Origin: Candidatus Omnitrophota bacterium
GTDB taxonomy: Bacteria; Omnitrophota; Gorgyraeia; Gygaellales; JAQTUX01
NCBI GenBank assembly: GCA_028707125.1
Contig: JAQTUX010000001.1
Coordinates: 616,807-680,806 of the forward strand
Length of the DNA: 64,000 nucleotides
Direction: 5' to 3'
Below, piece by piece: positions 1-8,389 of this stretch. The notes below the pieces were generated by a model, which worked only from the letters and a program-made list of their open reading frames with translations, ran no database searches and was not told the origin of the DNA. The number at the start of each line of letters is the position of its first letter. Position 1 is the first letter of the stretch. The translations under genes and the position numbers were made by a program.

Positions 1-1
1 T

Positions 2-1078
2 GCAGGTAGGGTTTGTCGTTTTAAAGATGTTTTTAAGGAAAATTTCGGTAACTTAAAAATGTTAGAACCTGACATATATGTTGTAGGAGGAATTTTCGCC
101 AGAAAAGGAGTAAATATAAAGAATTTCTTGAAACACAGGGTTAAAGACGATAAAAAAATTAGTGATAAAATCGAGAACGTATTATTACTTGATAAAGAAA
201 AGAATACTGCAATCAATGAAGAAAAAAAAGAGGAAATTGAGAAAGCTTTAGAATATTTGGAAAATATCGAGCCTGAGACTACTAAGACTAGTAAAGCTAA
301 ATACGCGCAATCAGAGATCGGCAAAGCATGCTTTAAGAATAATGTTACCGAATTTGATATTATAGAAAAGGAACTCAATTTGCAAAAATTATTTGAAACG
401 ATTGATAAAAATACTAAAATTGATGACTTAAATAATCTACTCAGCACTATAGCTAAATTGTTTATTACCTTAATAGATTTTAATGAAAGCTTAACTAGGG
501 AAAATGTAAGTAACCTGTTGCGTTTGGAGAATCCGAAAGCTCAAAGTTTTTATGCGATGCTGCTTTCATGGCGCATGAGTGGCAGTCCGTATAAAATGAT
601 GATAAGGAAATTTCTAGACCACTGGGATAAAGTTGAAGATAAGATAGTGTATTTTGGTAAAAAGTGGGGAGAAATAAAACGCAAAGAGAGTGATTTTTCC
701 CCATTGTTCGTAGATATTAGTAGAAAACCTCCGGCTCAACGAGTAAACTTGGCTATTGTGCGTATTAAAGAAGAACAAGATTTCATTGATAACGTTCTAA
801 TAAAATATATTGAAGTTCTTAACGATCTTGGCTTGCTTGATAAAACTTTTTATGAAAAAATTAAATATGGTAGTGCAGATCCAGATACGATATGCTTGCT
901 GAAGAATGGGTTCTCAATGGACTTAGCTGGTCGTGTTACTGAAGAGAAATACAAGCAGTATGTGAGTATTGATGTCGCTGAAGAAAATGTTAAAATTAAC
1001 CCTGATATCATTTCTGCAATGAAGGAACACGGAGAAAATAAGCTAATTATCTTTGAGGTTGGTTATCACCTTAGCTAA
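2..1078 (+). CDS. Unknown protein, 5'-truncated by window edge
   Basis: The frame is open from the left edge of the window, so this is the C-terminal part of a longer protein; the first in-frame ATG at 59 is probably internal. About 359 residues are visible. They are rich in Lys, Glu, Ile and Asn, predicted mostly helical, with no signal peptide, membrane segment, metal-binding Cys/His cluster or nucleotide-binding motif that I can recognise. The coding sequence is clearly more AT-rich than everything after 2.2 kb, as is the next gene, which suggests a horizontally acquired or defence-type segment. I do not recognise the family. That it is a real coding region is supported by length and clean termination at TAA. 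Confidence 0.7.
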   Translation, partial: AGRVCRFKDVFKENFGNLKMLEPDIYVVGGIFARKGVNIKNFLKHRVKDDKKISDKIENVLLLDKEKNTAINEEKKEEIEKALEYLENIEPETTKTSKAKYAQSEIGKACFKNNVTEFDIIEKELNLQKLFETIDKNTKIDDLNNLLSTIAKLFITLIDFNESLTRENVSNLLRLENPKAQSFYAMLLSWRMSGSPYKMMIRKFLDHWDKVEDKIVYFGKKWGEIKRKESDFSPLFVDISRKPPAQRVNLAIVRIKEEQDFIDNVLIKYIEVLNDLGLLDKTFYEKIKYGSADPDTICLLKNGFSMDLAGRVTEEKYKQYVSIDVAEENVKINPDIISAMKEHGENKLIIFEVGYHLS

Positions 1079-1149
1079 AAATGAAATAAGGAGCTTTCTA
1101 TAATTTTCCCTGAACGGTAAGTTTTGTGTATCGCTAAAAATTAAACAAA

Positions 1150-1776
1150 ATGCGAATTATTAAAAGTGAAGAAGAATTGCCTTGGCCTAAAAAAGGCGAT
1201 AGTATTTTTACGCCTTCTAATAAATGGCAATATAATGCTTGTTTTCATTTTACCCATGAAGAGATGCACTTGTATATTGATGGCTATCTCCGTGCGGCAG
1301 AAATATTAGTTAACTCGGTTTGCCGTTCTGCAAGAAGAAGTAGTTACATAGACGCTAAAGTTTATCCGATTTTATTCCTCTACCATCATCATATTGAATT
1401 ACAGCTAAAAAATATCATATACAAAGGAAACATCCTTCTAAACAAAAATGAAAGATTTCCTCAGCATCACAAGATTTATGAATTATGGCTTATTGCCAAA
1501 AAGATTATTTGTAAAGTAAATGAGAACAGCAAAGACAGAAGGCCAGTAAATATTGCTGAGAAGGTTATTAAGGAATTAGCTACGATAAACAATGACGCTG
1601 AGGGGTATCGCTATCCATATGATAAAGATGGTAATCTTTTACTCAAGGATATTAAACATTTAAACCTTGATACCTTGCGAAAAGTTATGGGAAGAATCAC
1701 CACATTTCTAGATGCAGTATCTGAACAAATATATGTTTATTTAGATTATAAGCAAGAGATGGAAAACAATTTTTAA
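1150..1776 (+). CDS. Unknown 208-aa protein, possibly HEPN-like
   Basis: This is a soluble, mostly helical protein with no signal peptide. Around residues 75-90 there is a run of Tyr-His-His-His followed by Ile-Glu-Leu-x-Leu-Lys, the sort of helix seen in HEPN-like proteins found in defence and toxin modules; the resemblance is by eye only. A second His pair (about residue 105) follows after a short polar loop. No Shine-Dalgarno sequence is obvious before ATG 1150. It lies 71 bp after the preceding gene, shares its AT-rich composition and probably its origin. Alternative: a lineage-specific hypothetical protein without nuclease activity. Function is unassigned. Confidence 0.6.
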   Translation: MRIIKSEEELPWPKKGDSIFTPSNKWQYNACFHFTHEEMHLYIDGYLRAAEILVNSVCRSARRSSYIDAKVYPILFLYHHHIELQLKNIIYKGNILLNKNERFPQHHKIYELWLIAKKIICKVNENSKDRRPVNIAEKVIKELATINNDAEGYRYPYDKDGNLLLKDIKHLNLDTLRKVMGRITTFLDAVSEQIYVYLDYKQEMENNF

Positions 1777-1873
1777 TGAGGGGGATAACAGAATTCGGTT
1801 TTTTTTGTCTGCAATCTATAGTAGAATTATTTTCCACCCCTCAAAATCCTCTGAATTGAAGCTGTTTTCTTAT

Positions 1874-1917
1874 GCAAAAGGGCAAATTTTTCCGCCGCCA
1901 AAAATTTGCCCTTTTGC
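1874..1917. repeat. Perfect 18-bp inverted repeat hairpin
   Basis: Positions 1874-1891 are exactly complementary to 1900-1917 with an 8-nt loop CCGCCGCC. The stem mixes an A/T-rich tip with a GC core. No uninterrupted T-run follows, so it is not a classic terminator, although it could end transcription of the AT-rich genes upstream in either direction. Confidence 0.8.
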
Positions 1918-1952
1918 TCGCGCTTCTCAAGCGTCGTTCAGGAGAGGCGCAG

Positions 1953-2090
1953 TATGCCGCACCGCCAGCTTTTACTCGTTAAATGCGGCATAGCGGACAC
2001 TTTACTGCGTAAAGTGCAAGCACTTTTCTTATTATTAAACGATTGAAAAGTGGACGCTGGGGCTGGCGGCGCCGCCACCCGCCGCCAGCC
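1953..2090. repeat. Four further inverted repeats in a gene-free stretch
   Basis: Perfect complementary pairs follow the first hairpin: 1953-1961 with 1984-1992 (9 bp), 1998-2005 with 2009-2016 (8 bp, 3-nt loop), 2021-2028 with 2045-2052 (8 bp), and 2061-2070 with 2081-2090 (10 bp, GC-rich). The whole 1777-2256 interval (480 bp) has no convincing gene: short open frames there have no ribosome-binding site and no recognisable product. Confidence 0.7.
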
Positions 2091-2192
2091 GCACAGAACC
2101 GCACACTCACCGACAAATAAGAAACTCCGGAAACTCCAGACGCTTTATGGGCTCCCCCGCGAGGAAGAGGGTTGTTAAGGGGGAAATATCTC

Positions 2193-2220
2193 TTGCATAA
2201 CAAGATATGGGAATTATAAT
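2193..2220 (+). promoter_or_regulatory. Candidate promoter for the LtaS-like gene
   Basis: TTGCAT (2193-2198) and TATAAT (2215-2220) are spaced by 16 bp. An imperfect inverted repeat (about 2186-2208, ATAT...CTTG/CAAGATAT with a 2-nt bulge) covers the -35 element and could be an operator. Transcription would start near 2227. Confidence 0.5.
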
Positions 2221-2256
2221 TAAATAAAACATCCGGCACGGCCGTTATTCATTATT

Positions 2257-4224
2257 ATGAAGATCCTTTATTGGCAGGGAACTCTGTTTCTGTTGCTTAC
2301 ACTCCTCTTGGTGTGGTTGTCGCGGTCGGCATCACGCCGGCAGGGATTTCTTGCTTCTGTCGGCATAGCGGCAGGTTCGTTGCTGTGGGGCTGGACAGCG
2401 CTGTTTTTCATAAGCGTCTTCTTTATGGAAATTGCAGGTTTAGGCCTTGATGTTGTAACCGTTAGAAGCATTACCTCCGAATCGGCTCTGGTTGTGTTAC
2501 CTTTGGCGTTGTTGCCGGTATTTATGCGCAAGGGAGCGGCCGCATTATTAGTGTCGTTTTTTTCCCTCTTGATCTTTGCAGATATCCTCTACAGGCGTTA
2601 TTTTGGCATACCTGTTCCGTTTTGGTCGCTGGCAGAAGCACATCAGCTGATAGAATGGCGTGAGAGCGTATATGGCATTGTATCTTTGAGGGATATGGTG
2701 CTGCTATTTTTTCCCCTGGGAATACTGCTTTTTGTCTTAGGTTACAAGAATTCCATAAGATTTCAGCGGCCGCTTGGGGGATTACGCATAATATGCCGGT
2801 ATATCTTTATCTTTCTGGTCTTCCTGGCGATAGGCCTGCCGAGTATACGCCTATTATACAGTAATATGCATGATTACAGTAATAGGGACAGGGTCTGCCG
2901 CGAAGGCCTCTTCCTTCAGAGATGGGGAGTGTTGAACAACCATTTATTTGACCTTTTGCGGCTGATACGGGAAAGTTGCCTGCGCAGCAGGTTGAGTCCT
3001 GACGCGGAGCGGAAGTTACGGGCGTTTTTTGAGAAGCGGGCAGAAGGGGCAAAAGACGCAGGCACATTTGGCCTGGCCCGCGGCAAGAACTTGCTCTTGA
3101 TACAGGTTGAGTCACTGGAGCAGTTTGTCATAGGTAAAAAGATCAACGGCCAGGAGGTCACCCCTTTCTTAAACCGGTTATCTGAGGAGGCGCTGTATTA
3201 TCCCTATATATTTGACCAGACGGCCGACGGGACAAGTTCCGATGCCGATTTTTGCGTCTTGAACTCTCTGCATCCCCTCAACCGGGGGGCGGTTGTCTTT
3301 CGAAGGCCTTACAACCATTTCGTGGCCCTACCGCGTCTTCTTAAGGACGCCGGCTATACAACTTTCTCGGCGCAGGCCATCGTTCGGGATACCTGGAATA
3401 TGGCCGTTGTGTATCCGCGTTACGGCATTGAGCATTCTCTGTTCCTGGAAGAAATGGGGGAGGGAGAACTGTTGGGAAGAAGGTTTGCCGACCATATATT
3501 TCTAAGCCGTATGGTCAGGGACCTGGAAAAACTGAGAAGGCCTTTTTTTGCCTTCCTGGCTACCATTATCTCCCATTACCCGTTCGATAATATACCCGAT
3601 GAGTATAAGAGTTTAGACTTAGGGAAGATAGAAGGCACCATGCTCGGCGATTACCTGCATTGCATGTATTATGAAGATAAGTGCATAGGTCAGTTCCTGC
3701 GTGATTTAAAAAGCGCGGGATTGCTCAAGGATACTGTTGTAGTTATATACGGGGACCACAGGGCTCGTCTGCCTGTTAACGCGGACCTGCTTCAGTTCGC
3801 AGTGCCTGACGCAGAGGCGCTTTCGGAACAGATGTTAGAGGCGGGATTAAGCCGCGTTCCACTCTTTATCAGGATCCCCGGCGACAACCCAAAAGGCATA
3901 ATGCCGGTTGTAGGGGGCCATGTAGATATCGCTCCGACGTTATTGCATTTGCTGGGCATTGAACGGCCCAGGTGTTTTATCGGTAATTCTCTGATCGGCA
4001 CCGGCCCCAAGACGGCCGTTTTATCACAGCCATTGATGTCTAAGGTGTCGGACGGCCGCGTGCTGATGCCTAATAGAGGCAGATGCCTTGAATTTCCTTC
4101 CGGCAAGCCCTTATCGATAAGGGCTTGTGAGGATCTCAGCTTTAGCGCCAGAGAGGAATTAGATACCTCCAGGGCGGTTATCTTGCATGATCTGGCCAGG
4201 GAGATCAAAGGAGGCGGCGATTAG
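2257..4224 (+). CDS. LtaS-like membrane sulfatase-fold phosphotransferase
   Basis: A 655-aa integral membrane enzyme of the lipoteichoic acid synthase/alkaline phosphatase superfamily. The first ~215 residues form about five to six membrane segments; the rest is an extracytoplasmic sulfatase-fold domain. Visible family motifs are the metal-site Glu in the strand IQVESLE (about residues 281-287), the catalytic threonine in DGTSSDADF (Thr326), and the late GDH motif (about residues 497-499). These enzymes move glycerol-phosphate or phosphoethanolamine head groups from phospholipids to a periplasmic acceptor. The acceptor is not known here. The following gene makes phosphatidylethanolamine and overlaps this one, which favours a role with PE-derived head groups. 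ATG 2257 has no strong Shine-Dalgarno sequence. Confidence 0.85.
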   Translation: MKILYWQGTLFLLLTLLLVWLSRSASRRQGFLASVGIAAGSLLWGWTALFFISVFFMEIAGLGLDVVTVRSITSESALVVLPLALLPVFMRKGAAALLVSFFSLLIFADILYRRYFGIPVPFWSLAEAHQLIEWRESVYGIVSLRDMVLLFFPLGILLFVLGYKNSIRFQRPLGGLRIICRYIFIFLVFLAIGLPSIRLLYSNMHDYSNRDRVCREGLFLQRWGVLNNHLFDLLRLIRESCLRSRLSPDAERKLRAFFEKRAEGAKDAGTFGLARGKNLLLIQVESLEQFVIGKKINGQEVTPFLNRLSEEALYYPYIFDQTADGTSSDADFCVLNSLHPLNRGAVVFRRPYNHFVALPRLLKDAGYTTFSAQAIVRDTWNMAVVYPRYGIEHSLFLEEMGEGELLGRRFADHIFLSRMVRDLEKLRRPFFAFLATIISHYPFDNIPDEYKSLDLGKIEGTMLGDYLHCMYYEDKCIGQFLRDLKSAGLLKDTVVVIYGDHRARLPVNADLLQFAVPDAEALSEQMLEAGLSRVPLFIRIPGDNPKGIMPVVGGHVDIAPTLLHLLGIERPRCFIGNSLIGTGPKTAVLSQPLMSKVSDGRVLMPNRGRCLEFPSGKPLSIRACEDLSFSAREELDTSRAVILHDLAREIKGGGD

Positions 4225-4867
4225 AAACATATTTAAGGCCATTCATATCGCGTACGAGGCACGTTATGTTCTTTTGGCGGCGCTGTCGTTTTGCCTGGCC
4301 TTCTGTTTGATATTTCCCGACCAGAGGTATATTTTTATCGCGGCCTGCGCATTGCTTTTATTGTTTTTCAGGGATCCCGCAAGGGACATCCCTGATGACC
4401 CTTTCGCCATAGTCGCTCCTGCCGACGGCAGGATCGCCGATATTGATATTGTCAGGGTGGAAGAGCTTGGGAAAGAATTCCTGCGTATAGGGATCTATCT
4501 TTCCATCTTTGATGTGCATGTCCAGCGCCTGCCTTATAACGGCGAGATCGAGAAGGTGGAATATAAAAAGGGCAGGTTTCATATCGCTTCCGGGCATAAG
4601 GCCGCGGTTCACAACGAATCCAACACCGTAGCGATAAAGACAGAGTGCGGGGCGATGCTGGTCAAGCAGATATGCGGGAGCATTGTAAGAAGGATTGTCT
4701 GCAATGTGGCACCCAGGAAGATGGTAACAAAAGGGGAGAGATTGGGCATGATTATGTTTGGTTCGCGCGTTGAGCTTTATATCTCTCCGCGGACAGAGTT
4801 GCTTGTGGGGGTTGGAGATAAAGTGGCGGCAGGCCAGACGTTTATGGGCAGGTGCATTGTTCCTTAA
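4187..4867 (+). CDS. psd: Phosphatidylserine decarboxylase proenzyme, short type
   Basis: Converts phosphatidylserine to phosphatidylethanolamine at the inner membrane. A hydrophobic N-terminal hairpin (about residues 22-58 from ATG 4187) is followed by the RDPxR and APADG motifs typical of the short, archaeal-like family, and near the C-terminus by a Phe-Gly-Ser site (codons 4757-4765) where self-cleavage would make the pyruvoyl group. ATG 4187 lies inside the previous gene and has a poor ribosome-binding site. A perfect AAAGGAGG at 4207-4214 instead points to an ATT codon at 4220, 5 nt on, which overlaps the upstream stop; this would give 215 aa. No pssA gene is adjacent. Confidence 0.9.
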   Translation: MIWPGRSKEAAIRNIFKAIHIAYEARYVLLAALSFCLAFCLIFPDQRYIFIAACALLLLFFRDPARDIPDDPFAIVAPADGRIADIDIVRVEELGKEFLRIGIYLSIFDVHVQRLPYNGEIEKVEYKKGRFHIASGHKAAVHNESNTVAIKTECGAMLVKQICGSIVRRIVCNVAPRKMVTKGERLGMIMFGSRVELYISPRTELLVGVGDKVAAGQTFMGRCIVP

Positions 4868-4920
4868 GGGCGCTTCGGGGATGGCTCGGCAGGGCCCGTT
4901 GCCTCTTAGTTCGATTATGC

Positions 4921-4949
4921 TTGACAAAAGGCATAAAACTCTTTAAAGT
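4921..4949 (+). promoter_or_regulatory. Candidate promoter upstream of hflK
   Basis: A perfect TTGACA at 4921-4926 is followed after 17 bp by TAAAGT (4944-4949). A perfect TATAAT at 4955-4960 also lies here but is too far from the TTGACA, so the exact -10 is uncertain. Confidence 0.5.
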
Positions 4950-5021
4950 AGTCATATAATGTTATAGAATATTCGCGGGTTCAGAAGTAAGGTTGTTTTC
5001 TGAAGGTTTTGGATGGTCGGG

Positions 5022-5063
5022 CCGCCATCTTGCGCGTTAATGCGAGATGGCGGTTTTGTTTTT
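5022..5063 (+). terminator. Intrinsic terminator inside the hflK leader
   Basis: CCGCCATCT (5022-5030) pairs with AGATGGCGG (5045-5053), extended inward by about three more pairs, and is followed by TTTTGTTTTT (5054-5063). It sits between the candidate promoter at 4921 and the hflK ribosome-binding site, so it either ends a short RNA or attenuates hflKC. Confidence 0.75.
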
Positions 5064-5096
5064 CGCGTAACATAATAACTTATAAGGAGGTTGTCC

Positions 5097-6095
5097 ATGG
5101 AATGGCAAAATGTCCCTACCCCTGATGAAATAATAGACATAGGCAAAAAGAAGTTTTCTAATTACGGCGGATATGTCACCTGGATAGCATTAGCCCTGAT
5201 AATTATCGCGGGGCTGAAAAGCGCGGTCTATTCCATAGGCCCGGATGAGGTGGGCGTGATCCAGAGGTTTGGTAAATATAGCGCCTTAAGTTCGCCCGGG
5301 CTGCACGCGAAGATCCCTTTTATTGACAGGGTGACCCCCATCAAGGTGGAGAAGATCTTTAAGGAAGAGTTTGGGATAAGGAGTATGGATAAAGGGCCAA
5401 GGGCAGGGCGTTATTATGGAGCAGACCTGGAAGAGTCCCTTATGCTTACGGGGGACTTAAACATACTTGATGTGCGCTGGATCGTGCAGTTTAAGATCAA
5501 AGACCCCATAAAGCTGCTCTTTATTGTGCGTGATCCCCTCAAGATCATAAGGGACGTTTCCGAGATAGTCATGCGCAGGTTTGTGGGAGATTACACTGTG
5601 GATGAGGTATTAACCATTAAAAGGGAAGAAATAGATCATCTGGCTCAAGTCGAGATGCAAAAGATCCTGGATGATTACCAGACGGGAGTGCAGGTCATCA
5701 CGGTAAAGCTGCTGGATGTAAACCCTCCTGATAAGGTAAAGCCGGCTTTTAACGAAGTGAATGAGGCAAAGCAGGAAAAGGAAAAAATGATCAATCAGGC
5801 CTGGGAGGCATATAATAAAGCCATACCAAAGGCCAGGGGAGAAGCGGAGCGGACTATCCGCGAGGCGGAAGGATATTCCCTTGATAAGATAAACAGGGCC
5901 AAAGGCGAATCGGATAGATTCTTAATTACTTTAAGCGAATATCAAAAGGCTCCGGAGATCACCCGCAAGAGGTTGTATCTTGAGACGCTCGCCGAAGTTT
6001 TGCCCAAGGCAAAGGAAAAATATGTTATTGACCCAAGGCAATCTTCCATATTGCCGCTGTTAGATATCGGCAAGAAAGGAGGGACCAAGCAATGA
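5097..6095 (+). CDS. hflK: HflK-like SPFH/band 7 membrane protein
   Basis: 332 aa. An N-terminal segment of about 20 residues is followed by one transmembrane helix (about residues 23-42), the SPFH/band 7 domain (about 45-240) and a long charged helical tail rich in Ala, Glu, Lys and Arg. With HflC it normally forms a large membrane complex that modulates the FtsH protease. ATG 5097 is preceded at good distance by AAGGAGG (5084-5090), better than the in-frame TTG at 5091. The stop codon overlaps the start of the next gene (ATGA), so the two are translationally coupled as in other hflKC operons. The start of a Pro-rich tail is not seen, unlike enterobacterial HflK. Confidence 0.88.
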   Translation: MEWQNVPTPDEIIDIGKKKFSNYGGYVTWIALALIIIAGLKSAVYSIGPDEVGVIQRFGKYSALSSPGLHAKIPFIDRVTPIKVEKIFKEEFGIRSMDKGPRAGRYYGADLEESLMLTGDLNILDVRWIVQFKIKDPIKLLFIVRDPLKIIRDVSEIVMRRFVGDYTVDEVLTIKREEIDHLAQVEMQKILDDYQTGVQVITVKLLDVNPPDKVKPAFNEVNEAKQEKEKMINQAWEAYNKAIPKARGEAERTIREAEGYSLDKINRAKGESDRFLITLSEYQKAPEITRKRLYLETLAEVLPKAKEKYVIDPRQSSILPLLDIGKKGGTKQ

Positions 6096-7051
6096 AAGAA
6101 GGCAAATTAGGGACTATTGTGGGATTGGTTTTTTCACTGGCTATAATTGTTGTGTTCGCGTTCGCGAGCGGGGCGTTATTTATAGTGGATGAAACAAAAC
6201 AAGTAGTGGTCACTCAGTTCGGCAAGCCGGTGGGAGAGCCGATAACATCCGCGGGCCTGCATTTTAAGACGCCTTTTATTCAACAGGCGCATTATTTTGA
6301 GAAGAGGCTTCTGGAATGGGACGGTGAGCCGAATCAGATACCCACAAAAGACAAAAAATATATATGGGTAGACACAATGGCGCGCTGGAAGATAGTGGAC
6401 GCGTTGAAGTTCCTGCAGTCCGTAGGCAATGAGTTAAGCGCCGGCAGCCGCCTGAATGATATCATCAATTCAGCCACCAGAGACGCCGTTACGGGGAATC
6501 TTCTGGTTGAGGCGGTAAGGGACTCAAACCGCATATTGGAGAGCAAAGATCTCGGGGATGATGCCATTGTCAGCGAGGAGGCTTTGGAGCGCATTGAGAC
6601 AGGAAGGCAAAAATTAACCCGCGCCATATTGGAGAAGGCAAAGGTCCTCGCTCCGCAATACGGGATCGAGATCATGGATGTGCGCGTAAAGCGCATAAAT
6701 TATGTGGAGGAAGTGCGTAATAAGGTGTATGACAGGATGATCGCCGAGAGAAAACGCGCCGCCGAGAAATACCGTTCGGAAGGATTTGGAAAATCCGCCG
6801 AGATCGAAGGCCAGACCGGTAAAGAGTTGAAATTGATCACCTCTGAGGCCTACCGGCAGGCGCAGTCGATCGTCGGGAAGGCAGATGCCGAAGCGATTAA
6901 TATTTACGCCGGCTCTTATGAGCAGAACCCCGAATTTTACTCGCTCCTTAAGACATTGGAAACATATAAAGGCACTATCGACGAAAATTCAACGCTGATC
7001 CTGACTACCGACAGCGATTACTACAAATACCTTAAGGCCCTGGGTAATTAG
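6092..7051 (+). CDS. hflC: HflC-like SPFH/band 7 membrane protein
   Basis: 319 aa. One N-terminal transmembrane helix (about residues 8-30) with the following short motif VDETKQ-VVVTQFGKP characteristic of HflC, then the band 7 domain and an Ala/Glu-rich coiled-coil region (about 220-290). It is the partner of HflK in the FtsH-regulating complex on the periplasmic face of the inner membrane. Start ATG 6092 overlaps the hflK stop by four bases and has AAAGGAGGG upstream at 6076-6084. Length and domain order match the family. Confidence 0.9.
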   Translation: MKEGKLGTIVGLVFSLAIIVVFAFASGALFIVDETKQVVVTQFGKPVGEPITSAGLHFKTPFIQQAHYFEKRLLEWDGEPNQIPTKDKKYIWVDTMARWKIVDALKFLQSVGNELSAGSRLNDIINSATRDAVTGNLLVEAVRDSNRILESKDLGDDAIVSEEALERIETGRQKLTRAILEKAKVLAPQYGIEIMDVRVKRINYVEEVRNKVYDRMIAERKRAAEKYRSEGFGKSAEIEGQTGKELKLITSEAYRQAQSIVGKADAEAINIYAGSYEQNPEFYSLLKTLETYKGTIDENSTLILTTDSDYYKYLKALGN

Positions 7052-7182
7052 AACACAAAATCTCGCGCCGGACCGATACTGGTAAAACGCAGTATAAAGT
7101 CCGCCTATCCCGCGCAGACGTTGTTTATGGCCAAACAATAATCTGATATTTCCCGGGAAAACTTTCAGTGAGGAGTCTTGTC

Positions 7183-8310
7183 ATGAAGAAGGTGCTTCTT
7201 ATTTCATTTGAATACCCCGTCGGTAAGTCATATTGCGGCGGGGTAGGTCAGATCGTAGAACAGAGCAGGGACAGCCTGTTGGCTATGGGCTACGAAACTT
7301 ACGTCCTTATAAGCTCTGATTTTGCCAGGAAATACCCGGTTAAACTGCTGTTTCCGAACGGTTCCATAAAACGCTACCGCAATCTCGGGGCGTTCCTGAG
7401 AGAATATGACTGGTGTAAATTTGGCTACATAATCCATCATTTTGTGAACTGGACCAGCGAGCTTAAGAAAATTAAAATGCAAAAAGGAAGAAAACCTAAG
7501 ATTATATATCATTTTCACAGCATATTAAGAAGGGAAAAAGAATCCGGATTCCGGACGTTAAACCACTTCCTGCGCAATCAGGAGAAGATGATTGAATTGG
7601 CGGAAAGGATAATCTGCCCTTCCGCTTATGAATACGATAATTTCATCAGATATTTCCCTTCTTCCATAGACAAGGTGGTTGTTATTGAGAATACGATCGA
7701 GACCTTCAGGGCGGACAGAAAGAGGATCGAAGAGATAAGGGATACGCACAACATAAAAAGGAACGACATTGTTTCGCTTTATGTGGGCAGGCTTGAGAGG
7801 ATAAAGGGGGCCCATATTCTGCTTGAGGAAGCGCACAGGATCCTCGAGAGGCGCCGGCATCTTAAACTCTTTTTTGTAGGGAGGTCGCTGGAGAAAGACC
7901 TGTATAAAAGGTTGTTAAAGCTCTGCAGGAGATTCCCAGGCCAGTTCTTTTATAAAAGGCATCTGGAGAAAAGCGAATTGTTCCAATATTATTATTTAAG
8001 CGATATCTATATAAACAGTTCCTTAAGCGAATCGTTTTCTTTGAGCACCCACGAAGGAGCGTTTTGCGGCAATGCCCTGCTTTTAAACCGGCTTCCGGTT
8101 TTGGAGAAGTTCAAGCGCGCCGCGTTATTTTTCGACGCGAATAACGGGGATTTTTCCGATAAATACGAGGCATTGATAAGAAATCGCGCTTTAAGAAAGA
8201 AACTCGCGGGCAGAGCACGGGAAGTTGCCAATAAATTTATCCACGGCAACAGGTTTAAAAATAATCTTTGCAAACTTATTAATAGCTTTGCGGTTGAGGG
8301 TAAAATTTAA
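7183..8310 (+). CDS. GT4-family glycosyltransferase
   Basis: 375 aa, GT-B fold. The N-terminal half starts with the beta strand KKVLLISFEYP and a Gly-Gly-Val-Gly loop typical of family 4 sugar transferases. The C-terminal half has the YVGRLERIKG strand-turn that precedes the donor site and an E-x7-E motif (ESFSLSTHE, around residues 285-293). It should transfer a sugar from a nucleotide donor to an envelope acceptor that cannot be told from sequence. GAGGAG at 7171-7176 places the start at ATG 7183 rather than at an in-frame GTG 15 nt upstream. It stands alone, 130 bp after hflC, with no sugar-biosynthesis genes beside it. Confidence 0.82.
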   Translation: MKKVLLISFEYPVGKSYCGGVGQIVEQSRDSLLAMGYETYVLISSDFARKYPVKLLFPNGSIKRYRNLGAFLREYDWCKFGYIIHHFVNWTSELKKIKMQKGRKPKIIYHFHSILRREKESGFRTLNHFLRNQEKMIELAERIICPSAYEYDNFIRYFPSSIDKVVVIENTIETFRADRKRIEEIRDTHNIKRNDIVSLYVGRLERIKGAHILLEEAHRILERRRHLKLFFVGRSLEKDLYKRLLKLCRRFPGQFFYKRHLEKSELFQYYYLSDIYINSSLSESFSLSTHEGAFCGNALLLNRLPVLEKFKRAALFFDANNGDFSDKYEALIRNRALRKKLAGRAREVANKFIHGNRFKNNLCKLINSFAVEGKI

Positions 8311-8352
8311 CGGCATATACCCGCTTTGCCCGCATCTTCATACAAATTCCCC

Positions 8353-8382
8353 TTGTAGAGTTATAAGGTGGGGGAGTATAAT
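8353..8382 (+). promoter_or_regulatory. Candidate promoter giving a leaderless mRNA
   Basis: TTGTAG (8353-8358), 18 bp, then a perfect TATAAT (8377-8382). The start codon of the next gene is at 8390, where transcription itself would be expected to begin. Confidence 0.5.
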
Positions 8383-8389
8383 AAGAACC

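Noticed and set aside
1805-2239. Short open frames on both strands in the hairpin-rich stretch
   Set aside because: They run through the inverted repeats, lack ribosome-binding sites and encode low-complexity sequences.
2807-3161. Open frames on the - strand inside the LtaS-like gene
   Set aside because: They are shadows of the coding strand with no ribosome-binding site, no recognisable domains and biased composition; the same holds for the other antisense open frames in this window.
4955-4960. TATAAT before hflK as the -10 of the TTGACA at 4921
   Set aside because: The spacing of 28 bp is too long; TAAAGT at 17 bp spacing was preferred, with low confidence.
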